The position numbers and the translations under genes were made by a program. The notes under the pieces are model-generated. The model made no database searches, was not told the origin of the DNA, and saw only the letters and a list, made by a program, of their open reading frames with translations. Positions 43,079 to 54,157 of a stretch of DNA of 64,000 bases are shown here, piece after piece. Every line of letters begins with the position of its first letter. Position 1 is the first letter of the stretch. The stretch is from assembly GCF_014897675.1 (NCBI RefSeq), contig NZ_JABUXU010000001.1, forward strand, positions 186,001 to 250,000, given 5' to 3'. Origin of the DNA: Advenella sp. FME57 (GTDB lineage: Bacteria; Pseudomonadota; Gammaproteobacteria; Burkholderiales; Burkholderiaceae_B).

Positions 43079-44248
43079 TCAGCCGTTCGCCGTCGCAAGA
43101 ATCGCCTCCGCCGCCAGTTTTGCCGTATCGCGATTGAGCTCACGATGCAACTGGCGAAATTTCGCTTCGGTTTGCTCAATATACGTCGTGTCGGTCAACG
43201 CTCGTACGCATGCTGTGGCCAGATTGGCCGGCGTGGCCGCTTCCTGCAGCAGCTCGGGCACCGCGAATTCACGCAGCAGTACGTTGGGCAGGCCGACCCA
43301 CGGCAGTGAGGGGCCATCCTGCCCGGCTTTCCACTCCATCAGCCGGCGCATCAGTGGTGTGAGCACATAGGAAATAACCATGGGTCGCTGAAACAAGGCC
43401 GTTTCCAGTGTCGCCGTGCCGCTGGCAACAAGCGCGGCGTCACAGGCTTCCATAATATCCCAGGCGATGGGGTGGTCAGCCACTCGACTGCGAAAACACT
43501 GCAGATTTTTCACCGGATAGCGCTGGGCAATCGCATTGAACTGCGCCTGGCGGGCTTCATTGACCAGCGGCACAATAAACCGCAGGGACGGATCGTCTTT
43601 TTGCAGCAGGCTCGCCGCTTGCAGAAAACGCGGCGCCAGTTCGGCAATTTCCGAGGCACGGCTGCCCGGCAAAATGGCCAGCACCGCTCCGTCCGGCTCC
43701 ATGCCCAGCCGTAGACGCGCCCGCTGTTTGTCGGGCTGTGCCGGGATCTGCGCTGCCAGCGGGTGACCGACATAGGTTACAGGCACGCCTTCCTTGCGAT
43801 AGATTTCTTCCTCAAAAGGAAACAGCACCAGCATGTGGGAAACGGCAGCACGGATCTTGTGGATTCTTTCGTAACGCCATGCCCAGATGGATGGGCCTAC
43901 AAAATGAACAGTAGGAATGCCGCGCTGGCGAAGATGGTGCTCAAGACGAAGATTGAAATCAGGAGCATCCACACCAACAAAGACGTCAGGTCGCAACTTG
44001 AGCACTGAGGAACGAAAGCGCAAATGCGTCTGAATAAGCCGGGGAAGATTTTTAAGCGCATCCACGTATCCAAAAACGGACAGATCGTCCATCGGATACA
44101 ACACTTGCATTCCCTGCTGCTGCATCTCAGGGCCGCCGATTCCGGAGACCTGCAGCCCCGGGTCGCGCGCGCGTACCCCTTGGATGATCCTGGAGGCGAG
44201 CAGATCACCGGAGGGCTCGCCCGCCACCATCGACAAGACCAGGCTCAT
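43079..44248 (-). CDS. lpxB: Lipid-A-disaccharide synthase
   Basis: 389 residues. Family motifs are [18 protein letters not shown] at the N-terminus, [25 protein letters not shown], and [15 protein letters not shown] near residue 120. It joins lipid X to UDP-diacylglucosamine (GT-B fold). Its start overlaps the lpxA stop. Confidence 0.97.
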   Translation of the reverse strand: MSLVLSMVAGEPSGDLLASRIIQGVRARDPGLQVSGIGGPEMQQQGMQVLYPMDDLSVFGYVDALKNLPRLIQTHLRFRSSVLKLRPDVFVGVDAPDFNLRLEHHLRQRGIPTVHFVGPSIWAWRYERIHKIRAAVSHMLVLFPFEEEIYRKEGVPVTYVGHPLAAQIPAQPDKQRARLRLGMEPDGAVLAILPGSRASEIAELAPRFLQAASLLQKDDPSLRFIVPLVNEARQAQFNAIAQRYPVKNLQCFRSRVADHPIAWDIMEACDAALVASGTATLETALFQRPMVISYVLTPLMRRLMEWKAGQDGPSLPWVGLPNVLLREFAVPELLQEAATPANLATACVRALTDTTYIEQTEAKFRQLHRELNRDTAKLAAEAILATANG

Positions 44249-45039
44249 CCCCGGCTAACGCCACGTGAGGCTGTTTCGAAAAAGCTCACAAATGGATCAA
44301 GCACGCTGGCAGTATCCGGATGATCCTGCTGATAGCGAATGATTTCCTCGGCTGCATCAGCGGTGCTCAGCTTGCGCATATAAATGATTTTATAGGCGTC
44401 TTTGATGGCGTGAATCTGTTCCGGCGTGAAGCCGCGGCGCTTGAGTCCTTCGGAATTGATACCGGCAGGCCGATAGGGTTGGCCAGCCCCCAGAATATAA
44501 GGGGGGATATCCTGGCGAATTGCGCTCATGCCGCCTGTCATGGAGTGGGCACCGATATGAATGTATTGATGTGCGGCGGAGCTGCCGCCAACAATGGCCC
44601 AGTCGTCAATATGAATGTGGCCGGCCAGTTGTACGCAATTGGCCAGAATGGTGTGACTGCCGATCTGGCAATCATGGGCGATATGTACGTACGCCATGAT
44701 CCAGTTATCATCACCCAGACGGGTGGTACCCACATCTTGTGTCGTGCCGGTGTTGATGGTCACAAACTCGCGGATGGTGTTGCAGTCGCCGATTTCCAGT
44801 GACGTTTTTTCGCCAGAGTATTTTTTGTCCTGCGGGTTGCCGCCGATCGAACAAAAACGGTAGAACACGTTGTTTTTGCCGATTGTCGTCAAGCCATCGA
44901 TGACGCAATGTTCGCCAACAACGCTGCCTTCACCGATCGTGACATTGCCATGGATGACGGAATAGGCACCCACCCTCACGGACGGATGCAGCTTTGCGCC
45001 ATCATGAATAATGGCGGTGGAATCAATAAGTTTGCTCAT
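44245..45039 (-). CDS. lpxA: UDP-N-acetylglucosamine acyltransferase
   Basis: 264 residues with left-handed beta-helix hexapeptide repeats from [19 protein letters not shown] onward. The catalytic His is in [15 protein letters not shown]. It transfers the first 3-hydroxyacyl chain in lipid A synthesis. The C-terminal helical domain is typical. It overlaps fabZ upstream and lpxB downstream by four bases each. Confidence 0.97.
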   Translation of the reverse strand: MSKLIDSTAIIHDGAKLHPSVRVGAYSVIHGNVTIGEGSVVGEHCVIDGLTTIGKNNVFYRFCSIGGNPQDKKYSGEKTSLEIGDCNTIREFVTINTGTTQDVGTTRLGDDNWIMAYVHIAHDCQIGSHTILANCVQLAGHIHIDDWAIVGGSSAAHQYIHIGAHSMTGGMSAIRQDIPPYILGAGQPYRPAGINSEGLKRRGFTPEQIHAIKDAYKIIYMRKLSTADAAEEIIRYQQDHPDTASVLDPFVSFFETASRGVSRG

Positions 45040-45494
45040 TGCTCGTCCAGATCACGAATCGCGCACATAATCGCAGCTTCAGCTACAACTGCCCCGTCTA
45101 CGGTGGCACGTGCACTGTATTTACAGATGACTTTGCTGACACGATCAGCAGTAACTTCCAGCTGAAGCTGGTCTCCCGGAACTACTGGCTTGCGAAAGCG
45201 CGCCCCATCTACACCCACCAGATAGTAGGCCTTACGCGAGATATCCTGTTTGCAGGAGCCATCTTCCTCTGTGAAAGAAAATATCGCCGCAGCCTGAGCC
45301 AGCGCTTCAATGATCAGCACCCCGGGCATGACAGGTCGGCCGGGAAAGTGCCCGTTGAAAAACGGCTCATTGATAGTCACATTCTTGATGGCAATAATGC
45401 TTTTTCCAGGTACCATTTCCAGGACTCTGTCTACAAGCAGCATCGGATAGCGATGTGGAAGCCGCGCCATAATGCTTTGAATATCTACTTGCAT
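45036..45494 (-). CDS. fabZ: 3-hydroxyacyl-[ACP] dehydratase
   Basis: 152 residues with the hot-dog fold signature [16 protein letters not shown] and the catalytic block [20 protein letters not shown] (His and Glu). It dehydrates hydroxyacyl-ACP in fatty acid elongation and competes with LpxA/LpxD for hydroxymyristoyl-ACP, which explains its position among the lipid A genes. Confidence 0.97.
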   Translation of the reverse strand: MQVDIQSIMARLPHRYPMLLVDRVLEMVPGKSIIAIKNVTINEPFFNGHFPGRPVMPGVLIIEALAQAAAIFSFTEEDGSCKQDISRKAYYLVGVDGARFRKPVVPGDQLQLEVTADRVSKVICKYSARATVDGAVVAEAAIMCAIRDLDEQ

Positions 45495-45589
45495 GAATAA
45501 TCCTGTAATTAAAATCTATGGTTATAGGGATGGGGGTATTTTAGACAATTTCGCCGGAAAATAGCGAGCCTTCGGCAACGAACGGGATA

Positions 45590-46675
45590 TTATGCCTTTT
45601 CCAGATCTCGGAGGCGACGGCGCAGTTGTGCAAGCTGCAGCAGGACCGCTGCATTTTTCTGCCACACGGTATGTTCAGCCAACGGAAATACGCCGGTATA
45701 GCGCCCGGGCTTGCTGATGTCGGACATAACACTGGTTGCGCCGGAAATGTGCACATCATCGCCCAGCGTAATGTGTCCCGAGAGCATGGCCGCGCCGGCA
45801 ATGGTACAGCGCTTGCCGATGGTCGTGGAGCCTGCGATACCCACGCAGCCGGCCATAGCCGTATGATCGCCAATCTGCACGTTGTGCCCGATCATGATCT
45901 GATTATCCAACTTCACGTCATTGCCGATGCTGGTGTCGTCCAGCGCGCCGCGGTCGATCGTGGTATTGGCGCCAATTTCAACATCGTTGCCAAGAACGAC
46001 GCCACCAAATTGGACGATTTTGGACCAGCCACCCGGCTCGCGCGTTGCGTCCGGCGCAAAACCGAAACCATCAGCGCCCAATACCGCACCACTATGGACA
46101 ATGCCGCGCTCGCCCAGGCGGACATCGGGATAAAACGTCACACGGGCGTGCAACAGACTATCTGCGCCGATATGGCTATCACGGCCAATGACGCAGGCGG
46201 GACCGATGGTGACGCCATCGCCGATTTGTACGTTTTCTTCGATGACCACATGAGGGCCAATGGCAACATTATTGCCAATGCTGGCGCTTTCATGGATGAC
46301 GGCCGTTGGATGGATGGTGCGCGACAGCCCTGCCAGGCGCTGTTTCTCAAACCATTGGCTCAGGCGAGAATACAGCAGGTACGGGTCTTCGCAACATACC
46401 ACTATGTACGGCGTTTGCGATGGGAGGTGTTCGAGCGCCCGTGCAGGCAGCATGACCGCTGCAGCCTTTGTGGTAGCCAGTTGCTCGAAGAACTTGGGAT
46501 TGGAAAGAAAGCTGATGGATTGCGCAGTCGCATGCGTCAGGGATGCGATGCCAGTGATGACCGGCATCGCCCTGCTTTGTGGATTTTTTATTTCCCACTC
46601 CAGACCCTGTGTATCGGCTGCGCTAAGCAGGCGGTCCAGCGTTACCGCGTGAACAGTCTCAGGATCCTGCGCCAT
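45590..46675 (-). CDS. lpxD: UDP-3-O-acylglucosamine N-acyltransferase
   Basis: 361 residues. An N-terminal uridine-binding domain is followed by hexapeptide repeats from about residue 120 (VIHESASIGNNVAIGPHVVI) with the active-site His region MIGHNVQIGDHTAMAGCVGIAG split around residue 260. A C-terminal helix ends the protein (QLRRRLRDLEKA). It adds the second acyl chain in lipid A synthesis. A 95-bp gap separates it from fabZ. Confidence 0.97.
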   Translation of the reverse strand: MAQDPETVHAVTLDRLLSAADTQGLEWEIKNPQSRAMPVITGIASLTHATAQSISFLSNPKFFEQLATTKAAAVMLPARALEHLPSQTPYIVVCCEDPYLLYSRLSQWFEKQRLAGLSRTIHPTAVIHESASIGNNVAIGPHVVIEENVQIGDGVTIGPACVIGRDSHIGADSLLHARVTFYPDVRLGERGIVHSGAVLGADGFGFAPDATREPGGWSKIVQFGGVVLGNDVEIGANTTIDRGALDDTSIGNDVKLDNQIMIGHNVQIGDHTAMAGCVGIAGSTTIGKRCTIAGAAMLSGHITLGDDVHISGATSVMSDISKPGRYTGVFPLAEHTVWQKNAAVLLQLAQLRRRLRDLEKA

Positions 46676-46677
46676 GT

Positions 46678-47289
46678 CTATTTACCGTTGTCGAGAGCTT
46701 TGATAACAGTATCGGTAATATCAATACGTGGACTGACGGTTACCGCATCCTGCACAATCAGATCGTAATTCTGTTTTTCAGCAATGTTTTTGATCGCTGC
46801 GTTTGCCTTCTCGACAATGCCGGAGAATGCTTCGTTACGGCGACGGTTGAAGTCTTCCTGGAATTCACGACGCTTGCGCTGCAGGTCGGTATCAAGATCG
46901 GACAGTTCGCGCTGAGCCTTGGTCCGATCTGCATCGGACATGACGGGCGCATTCTTGTCGAAACTTTCGTATTTGGTGCGCAGCGTGCTCGCCAGCTTCT
47001 GAAGTTCAGAGTCGCGTTTTTTGAACTCGCCTTCAATTTTAGTCTGGGCGTCTTTTGCGGGCGCTGAATCACGCAGGATTTTTTCCGTATTGACGAAACC
47101 GATTTTGATATTGGAAACCGGAGCACTTTCAGCCGCGGCTGATGCTGCATTCGCCGGTTTTTTGTCTGCAGCTTTGCCGGCAGTTTGTGCAAATGCAACA
47201 GAAGATGCAGAAACGCCGAGCACAGTAGCCACAAGCAACTGGTTAATTGTGCGTTTGTTGAACTTCGTATGTGCCAAGCTAAAATTCAT
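46678..47289 (-). CDS. skp: Periplasmic chaperone Skp/OmpH
   Basis: 203 residues. The ATG at 47289 has AAGG at 9 bases, better than the ATG two codons upstream. A signal peptide ends near SVAFA^QTAG. An unusually long Ala/Lys/Pro-rich spacer of about 25 residues (AADKKPANAASAAAE) precedes the conserved IKIGFVNTEKIL. The long coiled-coil arms are rich in Lys/Glu (RELSDLDTDLQRKRREFQED). It holds unfolded outer-membrane proteins for BamA, encoded just upstream. Confidence 0.93.
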   Translation of the reverse strand: MNFSLAHTKFNKRTINQLLVATVLGVSASSVAFAQTAGKAADKKPANAASAAAESAPVSNIKIGFVNTEKILRDSAPAKDAQTKIEGEFKKRDSELQKLASTLRTKYESFDKNAPVMSDADRTKAQRELSDLDTDLQRKRREFQEDFNRRRNEAFSGIVEKANAAIKNIAEKQNYDLIVQDAVTVSPRIDITDTVIKALDNGK

Positions 47290-47342
47290 ATACATTAACC
47301 TTCAGAGAAAAAATTGATTATAGCGTTAAAAAGCAGGCGATG

Positions 47343-47376
47343 ACGTCTGTCGCCCGCTTAGGGCGACTGCAGACGT
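47343..47376 (-). promoter_or_regulatory. Hairpin between bamA and skp
   Basis: ACGTCTG plus TCGCCC pairs with GGGCGA plus CAGACGT around a 5-nt loop, with a 3-nt bulge. The hairpin begins 30 bp after the bamA stop and is followed on the transcript by a short T run (CTTTTTAAC) 10 bases later. It may attenuate or stabilise the transcript between the two genes. Confidence 0.55.
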
Positions 47377-47405
47377 GTTACAACAGACTACTTACGGCAA
47401 AAGAA

Positions 47406-49775
47406 TCAAAATGACGTACCAATCTGGAATTGGAATTTCTGCTTGTTATCACCAGGTTTGGGACTGATAGGATGTGCGTAGGAAATTTCCAGCGGCCCCA
47501 ACGGAGATTGCCACGACAGACCTACCCCGGCCGAATAGCGCCAACCGCAAGGATCCTCGACAAGTCCGCCTTCATCTACGTTACCGGTGGTGCAACTTGC
47601 CTTGCCTGTTGTGCCCACCTTACCAGCATCGGCAAAGACAAACCAGCGCAATGTACGGTCGTTATGGGTGCCGGGGAATGGAAGATACAACTGCACATTA
47701 CCGACAACACGGGTTGAACCGCCCAGATAGTCTCCGGATACGGGATCGCGCGCGCCCAGGGAAGCGCCTTCATAACCGCGCACCGAACCAATACCACCGG
47801 CGTAAATGTTCTTGATGACCGGGAATGGCTTGTCGTTGGACAGTGAACGGCCATAGTCGGCACTCAGGTTGAACGCCAGCGTGTAGTCCTTGCCCAGTGG
47901 CAGGTAATACTGCTGCTGAGCGCTTAACATATAATATTTCAGGTCGCCCACGCCCAGTGTACCCTGTATGGAACTCAAATAGCCGCGTGTTGGCGCCAGC
48001 GCATTGTCACGGGTATCCTTTCTCCAGCCCAGATTGAGCATCAGCACATTGGTGGATTCACCATAATCATCTACAAAATCACGATACGCCTTGGGAATCA
48101 GATAGCCTGAGTTTTCACCGGGCAACGTGATTTTGCTGTTCTCGAAAGTGGCGCCCATGATAATCCGGTCATTTTCGGAAATGGGTACGCCAAAGTTCAT
48201 GCCCAGGCCGATTGTACGGGTGCGATAAGAATCTTCGTCCTGCTCAACGTTATAGTTCAACGGTGTTTCGGTACGATAATACAGCGAGGTCGTGCGGCTG
48301 ATGCCGCTGGTTGTCCAGTATGGATCTGTGTGGGTCAGGCTGACATTACGATAGCGTTTGCTGGTATTGACCTGCAGACCAAGATCGGTGCCCGAACCAA
48401 AAACGTTCTCCTGGCTGATACCGGCAGTAAACGACAGCTTGTCGGTGGTCCCATAGCCCACCCCAAGATTGATCAGACCAGTAGGCTTTTCCTTGACGTC
48501 CACATTCACGTCAACCAGGTCATCCGCGCCGGCAACCGGCATTTGGGTCACGTCTACACTGTTGAAATAACCAAGACGATTGACCCGGTCCTTGGACTGG
48601 GAAAGACGGTTTTCATCGTACCACCCGGATTCCTGTTGACGCATTTCACGACGGATAACCTCATCACGCGTACGTACATTACCACCAATATTGATACGGT
48701 TTACATACGCGCGGCGGCCGGGATCCACAAAAAAAGTCAGATCGGCTTCCTGGGTTTCTTTGTCAGGCACCGGATTGGCGTTGACGTTGGCGAACGCATA
48801 GCCGAGTCCGCCCAGATAGCTCTTGATTGCATCCGTGGTTTTCTGCGCCCGTTCTTCACTGTACGTTTCACCAGGCTTGGGTTCGATCAGCGCCTGCAGC
48901 TCGTTGTTCAATCCCATCAGGTTCCCAGCCAGCTGCACCTTGCGCAGTTTGTAAGGCTTGCCCTCGTTGACGGTCAGGTTGATTGAAATATCTTCACGAT
49001 CAGGTGTGATATTGACCTGGGGCGAATCCATGGAGAAATCCAAATAGCCACGATCCAGGTAATATTTACGAATGGATTCGCTATCCTTGTCCAGTTTTTC
49101 ACGCGAATATTTGTCCGAGCCCGTATACCAAGTCATATAACCGGGTGTGGTCATGTCCATCTGATCGCGCAGTGTGCCTTCGGAGAAGGCTTCATTGCCC
49201 ACAAAATGGATGTCCCGAATGCGGGAGATACTGCTTTCCTGCACGGTGAAGCTGATGCCGACGCGGTTATTAGGCAATGGCGTAATGGCCGAATTCACTT
49301 CGGTGCCATAGTGGCCCTTTGAAACATATTGCGACCGGATTTCATTCTTGGCGCGCTCAAGCAAGGCTTCATCGTAGGCGCGCCCTGCGCCAAAGCCGAC
49401 ACCGGACAGCGTTTCAGTAATGGTTTTGCTATCGAATGCCTTCATTCCGTCAAACGTGACCGATGAAATGACCGGACGCTCTACCACATTCACATACACG
49501 ATACGGTTACGTGTGGAAATATTGACATCATTGAACAGGCCAGTGGCAAAAAGCCGCTTGACCGAATCTGTGGCCTGCTCTTCTGTAAACTGTTTGCCGA
49601 CACGGGCTGGAACGTAATTGAACAGCGTTGCCGGATCGGTACTGCGCAATCCTTTTACCTGAATATCCTGCACCACGAATGGCGCAAATGCAAAAGATGC
49701 CTGCGGAAGAATGAGCATTGCGATCAGAACCGGGATCGCTTTCTTTTTCATTGAACTAAGCTGTCTCAAAGACAT
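47406..49775 (-). CDS. bamA: Outer-membrane protein assembly factor BamA
   Basis: 789 residues. AAGGAA precedes the ATG at 49775. A signal peptide ends near ASFAFA^PFVV. Five POTRA domains fill residues 30-430 (first: VVQDIQVKGLRSTDPATLFNY), and the C-terminal half is the 16-strand barrel ending in QFQIGTSF with the terminal Phe signature. The VRGYEG motif of the barrel lid loop is present (GSVRGYEGASLG). BamA is the core insertase for outer-membrane beta-barrels. Confidence 0.98.
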   Translation of the reverse strand: MSLRQLSSMKKKAIPVLIAMLILPQASFAFAPFVVQDIQVKGLRSTDPATLFNYVPARVGKQFTEEQATDSVKRLFATGLFNDVNISTRNRIVYVNVVERPVISSVTFDGMKAFDSKTITETLSGVGFGAGRAYDEALLERAKNEIRSQYVSKGHYGTEVNSAITPLPNNRVGISFTVQESSISRIRDIHFVGNEAFSEGTLRDQMDMTTPGYMTWYTGSDKYSREKLDKDSESIRKYYLDRGYLDFSMDSPQVNITPDREDISINLTVNEGKPYKLRKVQLAGNLMGLNNELQALIEPKPGETYSEERAQKTTDAIKSYLGGLGYAFANVNANPVPDKETQEADLTFFVDPGRRAYVNRINIGGNVRTRDEVIRREMRQQESGWYDENRLSQSKDRVNRLGYFNSVDVTQMPVAGADDLVDVNVDVKEKPTGLINLGVGYGTTDKLSFTAGISQENVFGSGTDLGLQVNTSKRYRNVSLTHTDPYWTTSGISRTTSLYYRTETPLNYNVEQDEDSYRTRTIGLGMNFGVPISENDRIIMGATFENSKITLPGENSGYLIPKAYRDFVDDYGESTNVLMLNLGWRKDTRDNALAPTRGYLSSIQGTLGVGDLKYYMLSAQQQYYLPLGKDYTLAFNLSADYGRSLSNDKPFPVIKNIYAGGIGSVRGYEGASLGARDPVSGDYLGGSTRVVGNVQLYLPFPGTHNDRTLRWFVFADAGKVGTTGKASCTTGNVDEGGLVEDPCGWRYSAGVGLSWQSPLGPLEISYAHPISPKPGDNKQKFQFQIGTSF

Positions 49776-49887
49776 TCGGACTTTCCTTGTGGATTCGGAT
49801 ATGCATAAGCGCTAAATTGTATGTCAGAACACAGCGTCTTGTCAGCAATTTTCCTTGTATGTTAATACGTTAGCGGCATCACCGGCC

Positions 49888-51222
49888 TTATCCGGCAATT
49901 CTCATGACATCATTGAGAAATGCTACTACCATCAGGGCAAGCAGCAGCATATAGCCAAATGCCAGGCCCTTCTCCTGCACAAATGCCGGCAAGGGACGAC
50001 CCCGCACAATTTCAAAAAACGCAAACAGCATTTGCCCGCCATCCAGGCCGGGGATCGGAATCAGGTTGAGCACACCAATACTGATGGTGATCAACGCAAT
50101 GAACTCAATGAATCGCTCGAATCCCAGGCTGGCGGATTTGCCGGCGTAGTCGGCAATGGTGACAGGCCCACTGATATTTTTCCAGGACACCTGCCCAATT
50201 ACCATTTTACCCAGCATTTTTACCGAAAACCAGGCAGTATCGAGCGTTCTCGTCGTGGCCAGGGCCACACTTTCAAACAACCCGTACCTTACGAATGTCA
50301 TTGGGTAGCCGGACTGCAGCGCCACGCCAATTTTACCCTGCGAGACGCCATCCGGGCCTTTGGTCGGGCGCGGGGTCACATTGAGTGTGACGCGCTGGCC
50401 ATCGCGCAACACAACCAGGGGCACATCCTGGCCTGCGTTTTTCTCGATTTCCTCGATAAATACCCGCGCATTCAGGTCTGTACGGGCGCCGGCCTGCACA
50501 ATCACATCACCCTGTTTTATCCCAGCGGCTTCTCCGGCGCCGCCGGCAATAACCTGCGCCGCACTCGGCGGCGGTGCATCAATTTCCAGCCCGTTCAGCC
50601 TGGACAGATTGACCCCTTCAAGGTCTTTAGGGGCTGCCAGCAAGGCAATCGTAGCGTCACGGTCGGTATTGCTTTGATCCCGCAATTGCAATGTGACCGA
50701 CTGTCCCAGAATCATGGGTTCCAGCAATTGTTGCTGCAACTGGGTCCAGGAATGAACGTCGCTGCCATTGAGGCCGATCACCCGATCGCCCTTCATTACG
50801 CCCGCTACCTGGGCAGGTGTTCCGGCGGCCGGTGCACCCAGGATCGCCTGCGGCACATTGCTGCCTGCCATGTACATGACCGAATAAATGAGAATGCCCA
50901 GCAGCAGGCTGAAGCCCGGGCCCGCGGCAAAAATCAGCATGCGCTGCCAGGGAGATTTTTCGCTCATGGCTCCCCTGCCCGGCTGTGCCTTGAGGCCCGC
51001 CTGGGGTTCAGCCAGAGGCTTGACGTAACCACCCAGCGGCAACGCCGAAATGACCCATTCCGTACCGCGGGTATCGCGCCGGCTAAGCAGCACTTTACCA
51101 AAGCCAAGTGAAAAGCGCTCGACATGAACACCGCAAAGGCGTGCAGCCAGATAGTGCCCCAGCTCGTGAAAAACCACCACGATACTGATCGTGACAATGA
51201 AAAAAATAATACTGGAAAGCAT
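49888..51222 (-). CDS. rseP: Site-2 intramembrane zinc protease RseP
   Basis: 444 residues. The zinc-binding HELGH is at residues 19-23, the third ligand Asp is in PIPGLDGGQMLF near the C-terminus, and two PDZ domains lie between (VMKGDRVIGLNGSDVHSW and GIKQGDVIVQAGARTDLN). It cleaves anti-sigma E after DegS and removes signal peptide remnants. It precedes bamA, the conserved order. Confidence 0.97.
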   Translation of the reverse strand: MLSSIIFFIVTISIVVVFHELGHYLAARLCGVHVERFSLGFGKVLLSRRDTRGTEWVISALPLGGYVKPLAEPQAGLKAQPGRGAMSEKSPWQRMLIFAAGPGFSLLLGILIYSVMYMAGSNVPQAILGAPAAGTPAQVAGVMKGDRVIGLNGSDVHSWTQLQQQLLEPMILGQSVTLQLRDQSNTDRDATIALLAAPKDLEGVNLSRLNGLEIDAPPPSAAQVIAGGAGEAAGIKQGDVIVQAGARTDLNARVFIEEIEKNAGQDVPLVVLRDGQRVTLNVTPRPTKGPDGVSQGKIGVALQSGYPMTFVRYGLFESVALATTRTLDTAWFSVKMLGKMVIGQVSWKNISGPVTIADYAGKSASLGFERFIEFIALITISIGVLNLIPIPGLDGGQMLFAFFEIVRGRPLPAFVQEKGLAFGYMLLLALMVVAFLNDVMRIAG

Positions 51223-51227
51223 AATAG

Positions 51228-52400
51228 TCAGACCGAGGCAGGTAAAAACGTCCTGGCGCGTTCGCGTATCAGGAGGTCAAGCTGGAAAACATCATCAATG
51301 TGAGTAATCGGGTTGGTCTGGCCGCTTTGCCAGTCCAGCGCTCGATCAATCACATCTGCAATTTGGGTGAAACGCAAACCGCCCTGCAGAAAATGGGCCA
51401 CGGCGATCTCGTTGGCCGCGTTCAGGGCAATACACTCGGCCTGGCCTGCCTGCAAAGCATCAAAGGCCAGCTTCAGACAGGGGAAGCGCGCAAAATCGGG
51501 AAGCGAAAAATTCAGCTGCTGCAGCTTGCGCAGATCGAAGGCTGGCGTATTGCTTTCGATGCGCTCGGGATACCCCATGACATAGGAAATCGGAATACGC
51601 ATATCCGTGTTGCCCAATTGGGCCAACAGCGAACCGTCGATAAACTCGACCATGGAGTGCACCGTGCTCTCGGGATGGATGACCACGTCGATTTTGTCGG
51701 GTGCCAGGCCGAACAGAAAGTGCGCCTCGATCACCTCCAGGCCTTTATTGAGCATTGTCGCCGAATCTACGGAAATCTTCTGCCCCATGCTCCAGTTCGG
51801 ATGACGGCAAGCCTGTTCTGGCGTTACGTGGTCCAGCTCACTGATGGCTATATCACGAAACGGGCCGCCCGAGGCAGTGAGAATCAGTCGCTGTATTTGC
51901 TGCTTTTGCCTGCCGTTTTGCAGGCACTGGAAAATGGCATTGTGTTCGCTATCGACGGGTAACAATTGCGCGTTATGGGTTTGCACCGTGTGCATAAATA
52001 GCGATCCGGCGGCGACCAGCGCTTCTTTGTTGGCCAGCAAAATACGCTTGCCCGCCTGCGCTGCTTCGAACGCCGACGCCAGGCCCGCAATGCCGACTAT
52101 CGCCGCCACCACGCAATCTGTCTCGGGATCCCTGGCCGTTTCGCACAATCCGCGTTCGCCCATCCTGATCTCTGGCAGCGCATGCTGGGCAGGCCAGTGC
52201 TCGCGGAACGCATCAACGGCATCGACGTCCGGCACAATGACCACTTTGGCCGAAAACTCAAGCGCCAGCTGCGCCAGTTTCTGCATGCGTCGCTGGGCAC
52301 TGAGTGCATACACACTGAATCTGTCTGGGTGCCGGCGCACAATATCGAGTGTGCTGTCGCCAATCGAGCCGGTTGCTCCGAAAATCGTAATATTCTGCAT
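51228..52400 (-). CDS. dxr: 1-deoxy-D-xylulose 5-phosphate reductoisomerase
   Basis: 390 residues. NADPH-binding [14 protein letters not shown] at the N-terminus, active-site [14 protein letters not shown] near residue 150, TASGGPFRD, and [21 protein letters not shown] around 205-225 are all diagnostic. It commits carbon to MEP-pathway isoprenoids, feeding UppS encoded three genes upstream. Confidence 0.97.
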   Translation of the reverse strand: MQNITIFGATGSIGDSTLDIVRRHPDRFSVYALSAQRRMQKLAQLALEFSAKVVIVPDVDAVDAFREHWPAQHALPEIRMGERGLCETARDPETDCVVAAIVGIAGLASAFEAAQAGKRILLANKEALVAAGSLFMHTVQTHNAQLLPVDSEHNAIFQCLQNGRQKQQIQRLILTASGGPFRDIAISELDHVTPEQACRHPNWSMGQKISVDSATMLNKGLEVIEAHFLFGLAPDKIDVVIHPESTVHSMVEFIDGSLLAQLGNTDMRIPISYVMGYPERIESNTPAFDLRKLQQLNFSLPDFARFPCLKLAFDALQAGQAECIALNAANEIAVAHFLQGGLRFTQIADVIDRALDWQSGQTNPITHIDDVFQLDLLIRERARTFLPASV

Positions 52401-52440
52401 GGACTTTCTTTTCCGGAAAAGTGTTTGGGCGCAAGCGCCG

Positions 52441-53328
52441 TTAATGAAAATGCCGGATCAGCATCCATAAGGCAAGAACCAGCGGGGTGACCGAGAGTAT
52501 CGAATCGAACCGGTCCCAGACTCCGCCATGTCCCGGCAAAAGATTGCTTGAATCCTTGATGCCGGCGCGGCGCTTGATCAGGGATTCATACAAATCGCCA
52601 ATCATGGAATACGTTGCCAACACAGCCCCAACCAATAGCACAAGAAACGCGGGGAAATACTGGTGCACATAGCCGGCAAAGCTGCCGTCGATATACATGG
52701 TGGCGAGCATCCAGATGACCGCTGCAATCAGACCGCAGATTGCACCCGATCGGGTTTTGCCCGGGCTGATAGCCGGTGCCAGCCTGGCGCCGCCAAAATG
52801 CTTGCCGCCAAAATAGGCAAAAGTATCCGCACACCAGATAACACCCAGGAACGAGAAAATAAACCAGACTCCATGTTGCAAGTGCAGCATCGCCAGGGCC
52901 AGCGCACTGCCGCCAACGACAATGATGCCGGCCAGGCTGCTGAGCACACTGACAGGTGTACGCTGCGTATCGGCGCGGTTCAGGATCAGCGGCACCGCGA
53001 TTGTCCAGAACAACACCCCCAGCGTGGCAACAGCAGCGGCAACCGGCGAGATCCCGCCGGCCCACGGCATATCTGCGGGCATGGCGCCAGCAGTGTTCAC
53101 AGCGGCATCATCAAACCCCGCGATTGCGGTCCACCCCGCCACAATCAGATAAACAATGGCGATAATCCGCGCCGCATTTGCCGAGGCAGTCAGCCGCAGC
53201 CATTCCCACAACGCAATGGCACTCGCTATGGCGACAAAGATGCGAAAGCAGACCGGCGCAAGAAAAACGCTGACCAGCAGCAGAACGATCAACAGAACGA
53301 CCGCGGTAATGATGCGCTGCAATAACAT
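52441..53328 (-). CDS. cdsA: Phosphatidate cytidylyltransferase
   Basis: 295 residues from ATG 53328, with a strong GAAGGAGA ribosome binding site. About eight membrane helices are present. The CdsA signature region is [13 protein letters not shown] and, near the C-terminus, [33 protein letters not shown]. It makes CDP-diacylglycerol for all phospholipids. The start lies 10 bp after uppS. Confidence 0.96.
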   Translation of the reverse strand: MLLQRIITAVVLLIVLLLVSVFLAPVCFRIFVAIASAIALWEWLRLTASANAARIIAIVYLIVAGWTAIAGFDDAAVNTAGAMPADMPWAGGISPVAAAVATLGVLFWTIAVPLILNRADTQRTPVSVLSSLAGIIVVGGSALALAMLHLQHGVWFIFSFLGVIWCADTFAYFGGKHFGGARLAPAISPGKTRSGAICGLIAAVIWMLATMYIDGSFAGYVHQYFPAFLVLLVGAVLATYSMIGDLYESLIKRRAGIKDSSNLLPGHGGVWDRFDSILSVTPLVLALWMLIRHFH

Positions 53329-53338
53329 GCGCTCTCCT

Positions 53339-54106
53339 TCAGGCGGACGGGGAATCATCCGAAATTTGCGCGCTGGTTCGGCCGAATCGGCGTTCACGCC
53401 CACGATACCACTCGATGGCCCGATCCATGTCCCTGGCGCCGAAATCAGGCCAGTAACAGTCGGTAAAATATAATTCGGTGTAGGCAAGCTGCCAGACAAG
53501 AAAGTTTGAAATGCGGCTCTCGCCGCCCGTGCGAATGAACAAGTCGGGCTCGGGGGCCCAGTTCATGCAGAGATACTCGCCGAGCAACTGCTCGGACACC
53601 TGCGCTGTATCCTGGGTCAATTCCGGGTGCACCTGCAACATTTTGCGAAAGGCCTGCAAGATATCCCAGCGCCCTCCGTAGTTGGCCGCAATGGTCAGCG
53701 TCAAGCCGCTATTACCATTGGTGGTGGCTTCGGCATCCCGGATCAACTTCTGTAAATAAGGCTCGAACGGCGACAGATCACCCACTACCCGCAGCCGGAC
53801 ATTATTGCTGTTTAAGCGGGAGACTTCCTTTTCCAGCGCCTGCACGAAAAGCTTCATCAGCAGCGACACCTCTTCCTGCGGCCTGCGCCAGTTTTCGGAA
53901 CTGAAAGCAAACAACGTCAGGTAATCAATGCCATTGGCGCCGCAATATTCCACAACTCGCCGCACCGCCTGCACGCCTTTGGCATGGCCCGCTGTCCGCG
54001 GCATGAACCGACGAGTCGCCCAGCGCCCGTTTCCATCCATGATGATTGCGACATGCCTGGGTATGTTGCCAGTCTCTGGTACGCAGAGTGTGGAACTTGG
54101 ATTCAT
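53339..54106 (-). CDS. uppS: Undecaprenyl pyrophosphate synthase
   Basis: 255 residues. The catalytic Asp24 is in [16 protein letters not shown]. Later motifs are [14 protein letters not shown] and [19 protein letters not shown] near residue 200. It makes the C55 lipid carrier for peptidoglycan and O-antigen from farnesyl and isopentenyl diphosphates. Confidence 0.97.
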   Translation of the reverse strand: MNPSSTLCVPETGNIPRHVAIIMDGNGRWATRRFMPRTAGHAKGVQAVRRVVEYCGANGIDYLTLFAFSSENWRRPQEEVSLLMKLFVQALEKEVSRLNSNNVRLRVVGDLSPFEPYLQKLIRDAEATTNGNSGLTLTIAANYGGRWDILQAFRKMLQVHPELTQDTAQVSEQLLGEYLCMNWAPEPDLFIRTGGESRISNFLVWQLAYTELYFTDCYWPDFGARDMDRAIEWYRGRERRFGRTSAQISDDSPSA

Positions 54107-54157
54107 GAGTTGATCTATTCAGTTAAAAACAATGCCGTCGGAATAATGCCGGCACGA

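Noticed and set aside
45626-46768. Long open frame opposite lpxD (380 codons, + strand)
   Set aside because: Antisense to the hexapeptide-repeat coding sequence; the codon periodicity of lpxD keeps the opposite frame open.
49855-51111. Long open frame opposite rseP (418 codons, + strand)
   Set aside because: It lies wholly antisense to rseP, whose protease and PDZ motifs are clear; its composition is Arg/His/Gln-rich without recognisable domains, as expected for a shadow frame.
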